Assembly: GCA_964609675.1 (NCBI GenBank)
Contig: CAZSRX010000006.1
Coordinates: 40,171 to 104,170, forward strand
Length of the DNA stretch: 64,000 nucleotides
Reading direction: 5' to 3'
DNA from: CAZSRX01 sp964609675 [NCBI: uncultured Bacteroidota bacterium]
GTDB lineage: Bacteria; CLD3; SB21
The notes under the pieces are model-generated. The model made no database searches. It saw only the letters and a list, made by a program, of their open reading frames with translations, and had not been told where the DNA came from. Shown one piece after another: positions 1 through 10,428 of this stretch (its first letter is position 1; every line of letters begins with the position of its first letter). A program made the translations under genes and the position numbers.

Positions 1-258
1 AATTATCCAAATCCGTTCAATCCTAACACCGTCATCCGCTATCAGTTAGCCGTAAACAGTAACGTATCGTTGAAAATCTACAATATGTTCGGACAGGTGG
101 TTCGCACGCTAACAAACAAACATGAAACAGCCGGATATCATTCGGTTGTATGGGACGGAAAAAACAATGATGGCCGGATGGTAAGTTCCGGCGTTTATAT
201 CTACCGGTTGGAGACAACATCCTACGTGAAGACGCGCAAAATGATCTTGCTGAAGTAA
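1..258 (+). CDS. C-terminal end of a secreted protein with FlgD-like/T9SS-type sorting domain (partial)
   Basis: The reading frame is open from base 1, so the gene starts upstream of the window. The visible 85 residues begin with NYPNPFNPNTVIRYQL and continue through an Ig-like fold (VSLKIYNMFGQVV, then WDGKNNDG, then SSGVYIYRLE) to a basic end with KMILLK. This is the FlgD-Ig-like/type-A sorting domain common at the C-terminus of secreted proteins in FCB bacteria, where it directs export or surface attachment. The catalytic or binding part of the protein lies outside the window. A hairpin terminator follows 22 bases after the stop. The same module closes the protein at 58435-59316. Confidence 0.85.
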   Translation, partial: NYPNPFNPNTVIRYQLAVNSNVSLKIYNMFGQVVRTLTNKHETAGYHSVVWDGKNNDGRMVSSGVYIYRLETTSYVKTRKMILLK

Positions 259-280
259 AGCCGGCAGGATTCCAATAATA

Positions 281-316
281 AAAACCCGCGAGCGACCCTG
301 TTCACGGGTTTTTTTA
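281..316 (+). terminator. Rho-independent terminator
   Basis: AAAACCCG (281-288) pairs with CGGGTTTT (305-312) around a 16-base loop and is followed by more T residues. It ends transcription of the truncated gene at the window start. Confidence 0.8.
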
Positions 317-395
317 TATATTTTATTTGAGAATAAGACGTTTTTTTATTAGCTTGAGCGTGTTTTAAAAAACCGATAACCAACATGCCGGCTTC

Positions 396-1436
396 ATGAA
401 AATACTGATCATCGACGATAATGAAATGAATGTGGCGCTGCTGAAAAACCTTGTGGTGCGCGCGTTGCATCACGAGCCGCAGTGTTTTACGGTATCCGCT
501 GAAGCGCTGGAATGGGCGCGCACGAACGAACCGGACCTTGTGCTGGTCGATTATATGATGCCCAAACCGGACGGCATCGAATGGATTCAGGCATTCCGGG
601 AAATGGAAGGGAAAAAAGAGATACCGGTCGTCATGATCACCGCGGTCAACGAGAAAGATATTCGTTATAAGGCGTTGGAAGCCGGCGCGAATGATTTCCT
701 GAATAAACCGGTTGACACCACCGAATTTCTGGCGCGCGCCAAGAACATGCTGGAACTGCGCAAATGGCAGAAAGAATTGGCCAACCGCGCCGAATGGTTG
801 GCGAGCGAGGTCCGCAAGGCGACGGCGGAGATTCTGGCACGGGAACGGGAAATCATCCTGCATCTGACCAAAGCCGCCGAATACCGCAGTCCCGAAACCG
901 GCTCGCATATCGTGCGCGTGGCGCTTTTCAGTAAGGCCATCGCCAAGCAACTCGGCCTTTCCGAGGCGGAGCAGGAACTGATTCTTAACGCGGCGCCTAT
1001 GCACGACATCGGTAAGGTAGGCACGCCCGACCAGGTGCTGCTTAAGCAGGACAAACTGGACGGCGAGGAATACGAGATCATGAAAGAACACACCATCATG
1101 GGATTTGAAATCCTCCAGAGCAGCGAATCCAAGCTGCTGCAGATGGCCGCCCAGATTGCATTAACTCATCATGAAAAATACGACGGCTCCGGTTATCCGC
1201 GCGGTCTCAAGGGCGACGAAATTCCCCTCATCGCGCGCATTTGTTCCCTCTGCGACATCTTTGACGCGTTGACCACCGAACGCATTTACAAGCCCGCCTG
1301 GTCGGTCGCGCAGGCCATGGAGGAAATTGACAGACTGAGCGGTACGACATTGGACCCCAAAATCGTCGCGGCCTTCAAAGCCGCGATGCCCGAAGTCCTG
1401 GAAATCATGAAACAATTTTCTGACAACGGTCATTAA
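396..1436 (+). CDS. Response regulator with HD-GYP c-di-GMP phosphodiesterase domain
   Basis: 346 residues. The N-terminal receiver domain (about 1-120) has the acidic pair D7/D8, phospho-acceptor D52 in LVDYMMP, T82 and K104, so it should be phosphorylated by a histidine kinase. A helical linker (about 120-155) joins it to an HD-GYP domain with H203-D204 (MHDIGK), HHE at 258-260 and GYP at 266-268 (YDGSGYP). This is the RpfG-like layout: cytoplasmic hydrolysis of cyclic di-GMP under phosphorelay control. All expected catalytic motifs are present. No partner kinase or GGDEF cyclase is in the window. It appears monocistronic; the next gene is convergent. Confidence 0.93.
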   Translation: MKILIIDDNEMNVALLKNLVVRALHHEPQCFTVSAEALEWARTNEPDLVLVDYMMPKPDGIEWIQAFREMEGKKEIPVVMITAVNEKDIRYKALEAGANDFLNKPVDTTEFLARAKNMLELRKWQKELANRAEWLASEVRKATAEILAREREIILHLTKAAEYRSPETGSHIVRVALFSKAIAKQLGLSEAEQELILNAAPMHDIGKVGTPDQVLLKQDKLDGEEYEIMKEHTIMGFEILQSSESKLLQMAAQIALTHHEKYDGSGYPRGLKGDEIPLIARICSLCDIFDALTTERIYKPAWSVAQAMEEIDRLSGTTLDPKIVAAFKAAMPEVLEIMKQFSDNGH

Positions 1437-1492
1437 CCGATATTAACAAGCCGGTCATCCTTTTCAGCCGATTTTTATTTAATATCGGGAAT

Positions 1493-2779
1493 TTACTCCG
1501 TATAAAAACGGATTACTTTTTTTAGATGCTCATTGCAGGCCACGCAAAACGTGTCCACCTTAAAACTCCGCATCATACAATGAAGCCCGGAACGGTAAAT
1601 TCCTTTAGACATATATCCTCCGCCTTCAAATAATCCGACCGTGTTGATAAATTTCTCGTCATTCGGCGTGGGCACCGGCGTTTCGGCGAGGATATATTCT
1701 CCCCATTTGATTTTTTTTCTTTCTTTGGCCGTGGTAATGTTGGGCTCCCAGGGTTCGACGGATAAATCGTAATAATCCTCCGTGAAGCCGCCTTCGTATT
1801 CGTCGGCCAGCGCGCCAAACTGATGACCAAATTCGTGAACGAATACGTGCTTCAGGTAATCCATGTCCGCGCTAAAAATCGAATAGCTGTTGTAAAAACC
1901 CGCTCCGCCGTAGCGCGAGGAATTGGCCACGATTACAGGATGGTCGTAATAGACCGCGCCTGCGGCGTCCCGCATGGCTTTGTTATCGGTGGCCGTCAGA
2001 TAGCGCGCAATCTCAAACGTGTTAAAATGCGTATTCAGCGCCGTCCGCCGGAACATTCCTTTGTCCGGTTCATCGGTGCCGGATTCTTGAGAAATCACCG
2101 CGGCATAACGAAAATTAAATTTCATCATATATGCTCCAAACGGTTTCGAAGTCTGAAACAGGGTTATGAGCTTCCGGGCATCGGCGATAAATTTGTCCTG
2201 CTGCTCCGCCGTATAGCCCTCGGCGACAAACACGATGTCAATGCATTTATCCGGTTCGCCGCTGATGAGAAGATCGCCTGTCCGGACGTCCTGCCGCGGT
2301 ACCTCGCGGATGATACGGTGCGAGCGCGGATTAATATAAACCCGATGAAGAGCCGCAAAGTCGCCCTTCTTCGTGCGGGCTTCAATCACTAACAATACAG
2401 TCTGCTTCGGAAAAGGGAAACGCACCGATTCATGAAACACTTTTTTTACGCCGGTTTTGGCTTCATCCGTGCTTTGCCATTCCTGAAACATATTGCTGAA
2501 AGATTCGGAAAAAATTAACTGCCGGCTCAGGGAATCGAAGACCTGATAACGATAGTGGCCCAGATTCATGTCGTTAATCATTCGCGTTTTGCTTCCGGCG
2601 TAATAGCTTTCAAAAATCACGGCATCCGGAATAATCATGTCTTCCTTATCCGAAATACCATGATAATAATCATAACGGAGAACGCCGTCGGTAAAATATG
2701 TTTCAAAAGATGAACTGCCCCCAAATACCATTCCGGATGCACTCGCCAAAATCAATAATAGGGTCCATAGCTGTTTCAT
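1493..2779 (-). CDS. Secreted M64-family (IgA-peptidase-like) metallopeptidase
   Basis: 428 residues with a clear signal peptide (MKQLWTLLLILASASGMVFGG). The zinc motif HEFGH lies around residue 313 in VFVHEFGHQFGALADEYEGG, matching the HExxH...DEY pattern of family M64. The N-terminal half is beta-rich, as in the M64 N-terminal domain. It is predicted to be an exported zinc peptidase; the substrate is unknown. It is divergent from the outer-membrane protein gene at 2854, with only 74 bases between the starts, so both promoters share that AT-rich spacer. Confidence 0.9.
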   Translation of the reverse strand: MKQLWTLLLILASASGMVFGGSSSFETYFTDGVLRYDYYHGISDKEDMIIPDAVIFESYYAGSKTRMINDMNLGHYRYQVFDSLSRQLIFSESFSNMFQEWQSTDEAKTGVKKVFHESVRFPFPKQTVLLVIEARTKKGDFAALHRVYINPRSHRIIREVPRQDVRTGDLLISGEPDKCIDIVFVAEGYTAEQQDKFIADARKLITLFQTSKPFGAYMMKFNFRYAAVISQESGTDEPDKGMFRRTALNTHFNTFEIARYLTATDNKAMRDAAGAVYYDHPVIVANSSRYGGAGFYNSYSIFSADMDYLKHVFVHEFGHQFGALADEYEGGFTEDYYDLSVEPWEPNITTAKERKKIKWGEYILAETPVPTPNDEKFINTVGLFEGGGYMSKGIYRSGLHCMMRSFKVDTFCVACNEHLKKVIRFYTE

Positions 2780-2853
2780 AATTTTAACCTGCCTTCATGT
2801 ACTTTTATCACAAAATAGTTGATTAGACGCTAAATATATTATATTTTTTCTTA

Positions 2854-5800
2854 ATGAAAATCACCGGCATCATATTCCCATCCTTTATTATAAAAAGGAT
2901 TTTTCAGGCAAGCAAGTTTATATTACTACTTTATATTTTTCCCGGCGTCGCATGGTCTCAGTATTATTTCAATTATTTCGGCACCAACAAGGTTAATTAC
3001 ACCCGTTTTGACTGGAATATCCTGGAATCTGAACATTTCGAGATATATTATTATCCTGAAATGCGCGAACTGGCGGAGCGCAGCGCGGGCATGGCGGAGG
3101 AGCAATACCTGGAACTGCAAAACCGGTTTAACCACAGCCTGATTAAAAAAATTCCGATGATCCTTTACAGTTCGCACCTGCATTTCCAGCAGACCAATGT
3201 TACCCCTTATGAACTGCCCGAAGGCGTAGGCGGTTTTTTTGAATTCTTTAAAGGCCGCGTCGTGTTACCCAGCGACGGCTCTACATCCCATTTCCGCCGG
3301 GTCCTGAGGCACGAACTGGTTCATGTGTTCGCCGATTCCAAAGTGAACCGCACCCTGTCCGATCACCGGAAAATGACCCACCCGGGCCCGCCGCTGTGGT
3401 TCACGGAAGGGCTGGCCGAACTGTGGTCCGGCGAGCCGGATTTTCAGGCCGAAATGGTCCTGCGCGACGCCGTGATTAACAATACGATTCTGCCCGTTCA
3501 GGATTTTTACAAGGTCGAGGGTACGTATTACATGTACAAACTCGGCGAAAACGTACTCAATTACATCACGGAAACTTACGGGCCGCACACCATCCTGTTG
3601 TTGATGGAAAACATCTGGAAAGCCGAGCGCTTTGAGAAAGTCGTGCAGATGACCATCGGCAAGAATTATGAACAGTTGTCCGCCGACTGGCATTACTGGC
3701 TGAAGAAAAAATACTTCCCCACTTTAGCCGCCAACGACGTGCCCGCAGCGGTTTCGGAAGAAATTACCAAGGAAGGATTCAACTCCAAGCCGGCATTCAG
3801 AAAACATGAACACATTGAAGAGATTTATTTTGTGGCTAACCGGGACGGCTACACCAATATTTACCGCCAAATACTGGGCCAGAAAAAAGCGGACGTGGTC
3901 ATCAAAGGCGAACGATCGCAGGATTTCGAGACCTTCCATTTCTTTAAAAGTAAAATCGACATCACTGCCGGCGGCTTGCTGGCGTTTGTTTCCAAGAGCG
4001 GTGAAAAAGACGTGCTGTATGTATTCGACACGGAAAAAAAACAAATCCTGCACCGGTACCGTTACGAGGACCTCAGCGGACTGGCCTCACCGTCATGGTC
4101 CCCCGACGGCAAACGAATAGCCATTTCGGGGCTGAATCTTGCGGGCAATTCGGATCTTTATATCATCACGGTTTCTGACGACAGCACAGACGGCGCCATC
4201 GAAAAACTGACGAATGATTTTTATGACGACAAGGAACCGGCCTGGAGTCCCGACGGACGTTTTATTGCTTTCAGTTCCGACCGTACTGCCGAGGAGACTT
4301 TTGGATTCTACAATATTTATCTTTATGACCTTGAGCGCAACGCAATCCGACACCAGACCACGGGCCCTTATCGTGACGAAGCACCGTCATGGTCGGAACG
4401 GGGTGAATGGATTGCCTTCAGCAGTAACCGGAAAGGCACGCCGACCAATATCTGGGCCGTCCCGTTCAACCGCGCAATCGGAGGCCATAAGGGGCTGAAA
4501 CGCGCGGACACTAATGGGGTTACCCCATCGCCCCGCGCTCTGACACGGCTGACGACCGCGGCTTTTGATCCGGTATGGACGCCGTCGGGTGATATTATAT
4601 TTACCGCGTTCGAGTCATTCAGTTTTAACATCCGCCGACTCACGAAACCTCTGGACAAACCTCTGGCCGAAGCCGATACCGTTCGTGTCCCCTATCGTAA
4701 AATGAACCGTTTCTGGACCACGCCGCAGGTTGCTATCACCGAAAAGAACATCCGGAAATACCATAAAAAATACGGATTGGATTTTGTACAGGGCGCGTTC
4801 CAGTATGACCCCGTATTCGGCAGCGGCGGCGGCGCTCAGATTGGCGTGACGGACATGCTCGGCAACGATCAGTACTATTTCGTCGTTTACAACACCGGCC
4901 GCACGATGGACGAGATTAAAACCAACTGGAACTTCGTGATTACCAAAGTCAATCTCGGCCAGCGAACCAGTTTTGCCTACGGCGTTTACCGGTTCCGGGG
5001 CGATTTCATCGAAATCGGCGACCGCGGTGATCTGGAAATCGTGGATGAGAACCGTTACGGCGGATTTTTCCAGGTCCTTTATCCACTGACAAAATTTCAA
5101 CGTTTAGACGCCAGCATCAACATCAGCCGATTTCAGCGGGGACAGGTGTTCGGCACCATCCTACCGGTAGACGGCGTCCTGGTGAGCGATTTTATCGGTT
5201 ATACCTTCGACAATTCCCTTTGGGGTCCCTCCGGTCCCCTCGACGGGGAGCGGCACAGCGTCCGCCTTGGTTACACCAGCGACGTCTACCGTTCCCAACA
5301 GAATTATTACACGGCGATATTCGACATCCGTAAGTATTTCCGTATTACAAACCGCTCCGCTTACGCTTTCCGCACGATGGTGCAGTGGAATGACGGCAAA
5401 AATCCGCAGAATTTTATCGTTGGCGGAAGCTGGGACCTGCGCGGGTATCCGCGATGGAACCTGCCGGGCACGCGTTTCTTTGTGATTAATCACGAACTGC
5501 GCTATCCGCTGCTGGACGCGGTCAGTATGAAATTCCCATTCGGTGGATTCGGCCTGCATCAGATTCGCGGGGCGGTCTTCACCGACATCGGAAGCGTTTG
5601 GGGCAGTCAGATTAACGACGGCCGGGTGATACTCGGCTATGAAAAATTCGATGGCCTCATCGGCAGCGTCGGAACAGGATTCCGGGTGAACATGTTTAAC
5701 TTTCTCGTATTACGTTTTGACTTCGGCAAGATGTTTGACTTACGCGACTATAAAATGTTCGGTAAATGGAGACTGCCCGGCAACCGCGATCGTTTTATCG

Positions 5801-5925
5801 TTACGCGTTACGGCGATTATTCTACGGAAGGTTTCGGAGGCCGTGATGAAAACGGCGCCCTCATTGAAAAACGGCGCTGGTCAAGAGGCATCTTTTTCCA
5901 GTTCTGGTTCGGCTTTGACTACTAA
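2854..5925 (+). CDS. Peptidase-MA-like / PD40 beta-propeller / Omp85-type barrel fusion protein
   Basis: 1023 residues with an N-terminal signal segment ending near VAWSQ. Three parts are visible. First is a gluzincin-like region with HELVH at 153-157 and TEGLAEL near 184-190, the peptidase MA pattern. Second are several PD40/TolB-like propeller blades, about residues 300-600, with recurring SPDGKRIAISG and SPDGRFIAFSSDR. Third is a C-terminal segment, about 700-1023, of amphipathic strands like the bacterial surface antigen/BamA barrel. It probably sits in the outer membrane with its peptidase-like and propeller parts in the periplasm. Proteins of this composite type are usually annotated only as PD40-domain proteins. 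Peptidase activity is inferred. Confidence 0.82.
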   Translation: MKITGIIFPSFIIKRIFQASKFILLLYIFPGVAWSQYYFNYFGTNKVNYTRFDWNILESEHFEIYYYPEMRELAERSAGMAEEQYLELQNRFNHSLIKKIPMILYSSHLHFQQTNVTPYELPEGVGGFFEFFKGRVVLPSDGSTSHFRRVLRHELVHVFADSKVNRTLSDHRKMTHPGPPLWFTEGLAELWSGEPDFQAEMVLRDAVINNTILPVQDFYKVEGTYYMYKLGENVLNYITETYGPHTILLLMENIWKAERFEKVVQMTIGKNYEQLSADWHYWLKKKYFPTLAANDVPAAVSEEITKEGFNSKPAFRKHEHIEEIYFVANRDGYTNIYRQILGQKKADVVIKGERSQDFETFHFFKSKIDITAGGLLAFVSKSGEKDVLYVFDTEKKQILHRYRYEDLSGLASPSWSPDGKRIAISGLNLAGNSDLYIITVSDDSTDGAIEKLTNDFYDDKEPAWSPDGRFIAFSSDRTAEETFGFYNIYLYDLERNAIRHQTTGPYRDEAPSWSERGEWIAFSSNRKGTPTNIWAVPFNRAIGGHKGLKRADTNGVTPSPRALTRLTTAAFDPVWTPSGDIIFTAFESFSFNIRRLTKPLDKPLAEADTVRVPYRKMNRFWTTPQVAITEKNIRKYHKKYGLDFVQGAFQYDPVFGSGGGAQIGVTDMLGNDQYYFVVYNTGRTMDEIKTNWNFVITKVNLGQRTSFAYGVYRFRGDFIEIGDRGDLEIVDENRYGGFFQVLYPLTKFQRLDASINISRFQRGQVFGTILPVDGVLVSDFIGYTFDNSLWGPSGPLDGERHSVRLGYTSDVYRSQQNYYTAIFDIRKYFRITNRSAYAFRTMVQWNDGKNPQNFIVGGSWDLRGYPRWNLPGTRFFVINHELRYPLLDAVSMKFPFGGFGLHQIRGAVFTDIGSVWGSQINDGRVILGYEKFDGLIGSVGTGFRVNMFNFLVLRFDFGKMFDLRDYKMFGKWRLPGNRDRFIVTRYGDYSTEGFGGRDENGALIEKRRWSRGIFFQFWFGFDY

Positions 5926-6002
5926 CGCTACACCGTCGATAAAACACAGAGAATCATATTCCTCTTGATTCCGGTTTGCGTATTTGATAATTTACGACCA
6001 CT

Positions 6003-7019
6003 ATGATCAACCGCCCTCCCAAAACCTATGATGATCTGGAACTGGAAGTGTCCCTTCGGCCAGGCCGGTTCGGGGAATTTGTCGGCCAGGAGAAAATCCT
6101 CAGCAACCTGATGGTTTTTATTGAGGCCGCAAAACTGCGCCGGGAAGCGCTGGATCATGTACTTCTGTCCGGCCCGCCGGGATTGGGAAAGACTACGCTG
6201 TCGCACATCATTGCCCACGAACTCGGCGTGCAGATCCGCGTAACGTCGGGACCCGTACTGGATAAAGCCGGCGATCTGGCGGGGATTCTGACGAATCTGG
6301 AAGACCGGGATGTGCTGTTCATCGATGAAATCCACCGGCTCAATCCCGTCGTCGAAGAATACCTGTACTCGGCGATGGAGGATTTCCGGCTGGACATTGT
6401 CATTGATAAAGGCCCCAGCGCGCGGAATATTCAGCTTACGCTGCCGCATTTCACACTCGTCGGCGCCACTACCCGCGCCGGACTCATCACGGCGCCGCTC
6501 CGGTCGCGCTTCGGCATCAGTAACCGACTGGATTATTACGACGACGACAACCTCACCAAAATCGTGACCCGTTCAGCAAAAATTCTGAACGTGGAAATTG
6601 ATCCGGCCGGCGCGCGGGAAATCGCCAAGCGTTCCCGGGGTACGCCGCGCATCGCCAACCGTCTTCTGAAACGCACCCGTGATTTCGCGCAGGTTAAAAA
6701 ACAAAACGTGATTGACCAGGCAATCGCCGACTTTGCACTGAAAGCGCTTGAGGTGGATGAATACGGATTGGACGACATGGACAAGCGTATACTGACCACG
6801 ATTATCGACAAATTCGGCGGCGGCCCGGTCGGTATTGATACGATCGCTATTTCCGTCGGGGAAGAGGCCGGCACCATTGAGGAAGTATACGAACCGTTCC
6901 TTATTCAGCGCGGCTTGCTGAAACGTACGCCCCGCGGCCGGGAAGTAACCCCTTCGGCTTATACCTGCCTTAAAATCAAACCGTCACGGACGAACAGCCA
7001 GACCGCACTGGATTTCTAA
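6003..7019 (+). CDS. ruvB: Holliday junction branch migration ATPase RuvB
   Basis: 338 residues, normal length for RuvB. It has the N-terminal consensus ([12 protein letters not shown]), Walker A GPPGLGKT at 57-64, Walker B DEIH at 108-111, sensor region GATTRAG and a C-terminal winged helix ending near TPRGREVT. RuvB hexamers drive branch migration of Holliday junctions with RuvA and RuvC in the cytoplasm. ruvA and ruvC are not adjacent. The stop codon overlaps the stop of the convergent gene at 7016 by four bases. Confidence 0.97.
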   Translation: MINRPPKTYDDLELEVSLRPGRFGEFVGQEKILSNLMVFIEAAKLRREALDHVLLSGPPGLGKTTLSHIIAHELGVQIRVTSGPVLDKAGDLAGILTNLEDRDVLFIDEIHRLNPVVEEYLYSAMEDFRLDIVIDKGPSARNIQLTLPHFTLVGATTRAGLITAPLRSRFGISNRLDYYDDDNLTKIVTRSAKILNVEIDPAGAREIAKRSRGTPRIANRLLKRTRDFAQVKKQNVIDQAIADFALKALEVDEYGLDDMDKRILTTIIDKFGGGPVGIDTIAISVGEEAGTIEEVYEPFLIQRGLLKRTPRGREVTPSAYTCLKIKPSRTNSQTALDF

Positions 7020-8503
7020 CCTTTTCGCATATAATCAGGAAAATCATAAAGCACCTCGCCGTCAGCCGAGTACATAGGAATACCGTTTAATTCCGTGCCA
7101 AGTCTGGTCAGTATTTCTTTCGACTCGCTTTCGGAAACGTGGTAGGTCTGCATAATCATCCGGTTGCTGATGGTTCCGTGCTGCTGGCCGATACGGTTTT
7201 TTAGATCGTTATAGATTTGTTGCCGTCGATTATTTCTGGCGTTCAGCGCGCGGAGGATTTTCATCAATATGATTACAACGGCAGGCAGGATGATGAATAT
7301 ACTGACCCAGAAACAAGGCGATTCAAAAATTGCGCTGACCATCGCCGTTAGGTCCTTCGCATTCGGGCTGACTTTAACGCTATGCACCTGCAGTTCGACG
7401 TTTTTAGAGGCATAAAATCCGAAATTAAAGAATTCCAGAATCTGTTGGGGATCACGGACAACGCCCAACTGCAGCGAATCAACATACAAAGTAAATGCGT
7501 CACGGCTGCAGACAACCTTAAGGCGGAATAATTCATCCTTCCTGAAATCCTGAACGGTGTCCTGCCACAGGCGGTGGGTAACATCTTTTTTCCGTTTGTC
7601 AAAAAAAGCCAACCCTTCGGCGGTAATACCGTAACCGTAAAAATCCGTAATCCCGTTTTGCCGGACCGTCAATCCAACATAACCCTTAGGTTCCCATTGC
7701 CTGACCCGGTAATTAACTTCGATGGTATAATCTGTCTGATAAAAATTCTGCCATGAATAATGGGCATCCGCGGTGTTCCAGATGACATAGTACCCTTTTT
7801 CATAATGCGCATTGTCGCTCTCGGAAAAACCGCCGATTCTGTCGGAAAAATTATCTATAAAAAGGGCATCGGCGTCGGGTTCATAATCGCCCTCCAGAAT
7901 ATATGGTTCCTCGGCAAAACTACCGGTATTACCAGCTTCGGATGGACTTTTATATACAAACAGGTCATCGAAATGAATATGAGCGCCTTTGAAAGCAATC
8001 ACACCGACTCTGCCTTTTGTGTAGGTTTTGTCTTTCAGCCGATACACTTCTTTACCATTAATGTAGAAAGTCATTTCGGGACCAAAGCAGGCCACCCCAA
8101 GATAGTTGATGCCTTTGCGGTTTATCTCCGCTGAGGGTTGATCGGGAATCAGATCAAACCATTTATTCTTCATCTCTCCGCCGATAAAAAAATTTCCATT
8201 ACCATATATACCGAATGAATAAAAATTATCGTAATCGGCTGCCCGGAAAATCAAGCCGTATGCTGAACTCTCACTGCCGTCAATGAATTCGGTTTTAATC
8301 GTAAGAGAAAAATTATCAAAGATCCGTTTGGAATTATAACTGACGCGTCCGTCTTTGGCAAAAATGTGATAGGCGTTGTTCTGATAATTGGCCTGCACCG
8401 ATACGCTGAATTCTTTTACTTTCTCAAAATCCTCATAATATAGCACCTGGCCGTTTACAACGCCGCTCAGCAGGATCAGGAAAAACCATGTTTTTAATGG
8501 CAT
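7016..8503 (-). CDS. Jelly-roll sensor / single-TM / winged-helix-like protein (paralogue 1)
   Basis: 495 residues. It has a signal peptide ([19 protein letters not shown]), then two concanavalin/LamG-like (DUF1080-type) beta-sandwich domains at about 20-190 and 205-385. Telltale strands are [26 protein letters not shown] and HIHFDDL. One membrane helix follows at about 398-417 ([16 protein letters not shown]), a basic stop-transfer, and a cytoplasmic domain of about 65 residues resembling a winged helix and ending [13 protein letters not shown]. The topology suggests an extracytoplasmic ligand-binding domain linked to a cytoplasmic module that binds nucleic acid or protein. RBS GAGAGG precedes the ATG. 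It is last in a run of three paralogues; the spacing to the previous gene is 29 bases. Function unknown. Confidence 0.75.
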   Translation of the reverse strand: MPLKTWFFLILLSGVVNGQVLYYEDFEKVKEFSVSVQANYQNNAYHIFAKDGRVSYNSKRIFDNFSLTIKTEFIDGSESSAYGLIFRAADYDNFYSFGIYGNGNFFIGGEMKNKWFDLIPDQPSAEINRKGINYLGVACFGPEMTFYINGKEVYRLKDKTYTKGRVGVIAFKGAHIHFDDLFVYKSPSEAGNTGSFAEEPYILEGDYEPDADALFIDNFSDRIGGFSESDNAHYEKGYYVIWNTADAHYSWQNFYQTDYTIEVNYRVRQWEPKGYVGLTVRQNGITDFYGYGITAEGLAFFDKRKKDVTHRLWQDTVQDFRKDELFRLKVVCSRDAFTLYVDSLQLGVVRDPQQILEFFNFGFYASKNVELQVHSVKVSPNAKDLTAMVSAIFESPCFWVSIFIILPAVVIILMKILRALNARNNRRQQIYNDLKNRIGQQHGTISNRMIMQTYHVSESESKEILTRLGTELNGIPMYSADGEVLYDFPDYMRKG

Positions 8504-8532
8504 AATAACCTCTCAGAAAAAATATTTATTAA

Positions 8533-10416
8533 TCAGGATGACAGTTCTTTTTTCCATGTATCCAGGACTTCCGGTTTTACAATGTAAACCGGATATACAA
8601 CAGAATCTGTTTTGTCGGCCTGATGATGCATAACCATTTGTTCCAGTAGCCTTCCGATCGGGTCAGGGTTTATGCCGAAATACTTACTGGCAAACTGCAC
8701 CGAGACACGGCCCTGAAGACTGACGAGCAGTTTTTTCAAACGGGTTTCCAAATTCTGGTTCGAATCGGCGCCACCGTCGGACACAGCGGATTTGAAATAA
8801 TCCGGGAAATCATAAATCACATCTCCGTCTGGAGATTCAAATGAAAAGCCGTTGTACCTTACCTTCATTTTCTCTAACATTTGGTTTATTTCCGGCTCAG
8901 GCAAATGGAACATCAGCATCAGTTTATTCCGGCTGATCCGTCCGTTATAGCGGTCCAGATGCTGCTCAAAATACTTTTCGCAATAGAAAATAAAAACGCG
9001 CCGTTTCCTGTGCTGATAAAAAGCACGGATTCCGTAAATCAGTAAACCGGCGGAAACCACTCCTATCAGAATCGTAATTAAAACCGACGCGCTGGCGTCT
9101 TCCTCGTAACTTAAATAATCGCTGGGTTCATCAGGCGGCTTGTCGCCAGTAGCAACGGACTTTCGCGCAATGGTTTTGGCGGGAATCCTCAGCAGTTCAC
9201 AGTCGCGTCGTTTGGCGGACAAACCGAATGATTCGGAACGATTCAGCATAATCCGGTAACTCAGCAGATCCATATGAACACCGGTGGCGAACCATTCTAA
9301 TGTGCCGGTTTTCGGCTCTACAGATTGGTCGGATATCAATATAAGTTCATAATCATTGATTGAAATCTTAATATCGCTGTCTTTACAATCAATACGCAGG
9401 CTTGTAAATGGAAGCGCTTTCTGGCTCGGTATGAACAACCGCTCGGCCAGCGTGTCTAATCCCAGAGCGGTTTCATAACGGGTAACCTGATACGATGAAT
9501 CGCGGATATTAACGAAATCATAATACTGCATGGCGCCGTTGTACGTGTACCTGAACCGCAGTAAATACCTGCCGCCTGATTGCCAGCTGTGAATGCGAAA
9601 GCGTATCTCGAAAGAAAAATCTTTGACATATTTGTCAATCGTAAGTTGTTTCCAGTTTTTAGGACTCTGAATGGTGTAATAACCGGATTCATAAAACCCA
9701 TCCGCATCCTCCGTCCATTTTTTGTTTTTTTCGGTTAAATTATCCGTAAAGAAGGCCGTTGTATCTGGTTTAAAATCACCTTCCGTATCGTCCGGCTGGG
9801 CGTAATAGCGCCCTTCGCCGGGTTTTATGGCTGAGATTCTCAAGTCGTCAAAATGGACGTGGACGTTTTCTCCTGCGGTTAAGCCAATCCATCCCTTTGC
9901 CGATGAATCGCATACGGCTGAAGTGAGATACTTACCATTAACCCACAAATGTATGGAATCGTTATAACAATATACTTTAAGATAGTTAACGCCTTTTCGA
10001 ATTAACTGATTATTCTCTGCGTTTTTCCAGGGCACAACATAATGCAACCCTTCTTTCGACTGGTACGACACGTTATACTGGCCATTGGCTGTTATTCTTA
10101 CGGCGTAATAAGCCGAACGGTCCTTGGCCCTTAATATTAAACCGTATATGCCGTTATCGCTCCCGCCGATATATTCGGTTTTTAATTCTGCTATAAAATT
10201 TTCATATTGTCTCGTCGTATCGAAAAGAAATATTTCCTTTGAGCGGTATTGTTCACTGTCCGAATACGTATGATATACACCTTGTTGTACGTAATGTTTT
10301 TCACCCTCGGTGAATCGACCCTTTTTGTTGAACTTTTCCTCCATCAATACCTGAGCATGCGCCCATGCGTTACAAAAAAAGAAGAGCAGAATTATGTTCC
10401 ATTTCATTAATCCCAT
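8533..10416 (-). CDS. Jelly-roll sensor / single-TM / double winged-helix-like protein (paralogue 2)
   Basis: 627 residues with the same plan as its neighbours. It has a signal peptide (about 1-21), two LamG-like sandwiches (YGLILRAKDRSAYYAVRI, LWVNGKYL, HVHFDDLRI in the first), and a membrane helix at about 444-464. Two cytoplasmic helix-turn-helix-like segments follow at about 475-540 and 555-627. The first ends with DGDVIYDFPDYF, the same terminal signature as in paralogues 1 and 3. RBS CAGGAG lies just upstream of the ATG. The gap to the upstream paralogue is 12 bases, so co-transcription is very likely. I know no named family for the full architecture. Confidence 0.75.
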   Translation of the reverse strand: MGLMKWNIILLFFFCNAWAHAQVLMEEKFNKKGRFTEGEKHYVQQGVYHTYSDSEQYRSKEIFLFDTTRQYENFIAELKTEYIGGSDNGIYGLILRAKDRSAYYAVRITANGQYNVSYQSKEGLHYVVPWKNAENNQLIRKGVNYLKVYCYNDSIHLWVNGKYLTSAVCDSSAKGWIGLTAGENVHVHFDDLRISAIKPGEGRYYAQPDDTEGDFKPDTTAFFTDNLTEKNKKWTEDADGFYESGYYTIQSPKNWKQLTIDKYVKDFSFEIRFRIHSWQSGGRYLLRFRYTYNGAMQYYDFVNIRDSSYQVTRYETALGLDTLAERLFIPSQKALPFTSLRIDCKDSDIKISINDYELILISDQSVEPKTGTLEWFATGVHMDLLSYRIMLNRSESFGLSAKRRDCELLRIPAKTIARKSVATGDKPPDEPSDYLSYEEDASASVLITILIGVVSAGLLIYGIRAFYQHRKRRVFIFYCEKYFEQHLDRYNGRISRNKLMLMFHLPEPEINQMLEKMKVRYNGFSFESPDGDVIYDFPDYFKSAVSDGGADSNQNLETRLKKLLVSLQGRVSVQFASKYFGINPDPIGRLLEQMVMHHQADKTDSVVYPVYIVKPEVLDTWKKELSS

Positions 10417-10428
10417 AGCGCTCCTGGG

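Noticed and set aside
222-1091. 289-codon minus-strand frame over the HD-GYP gene
   Set aside because: It is antisense to a gene with all family motifs intact, and its protein is rich in F, H and R without any recognisable domain.
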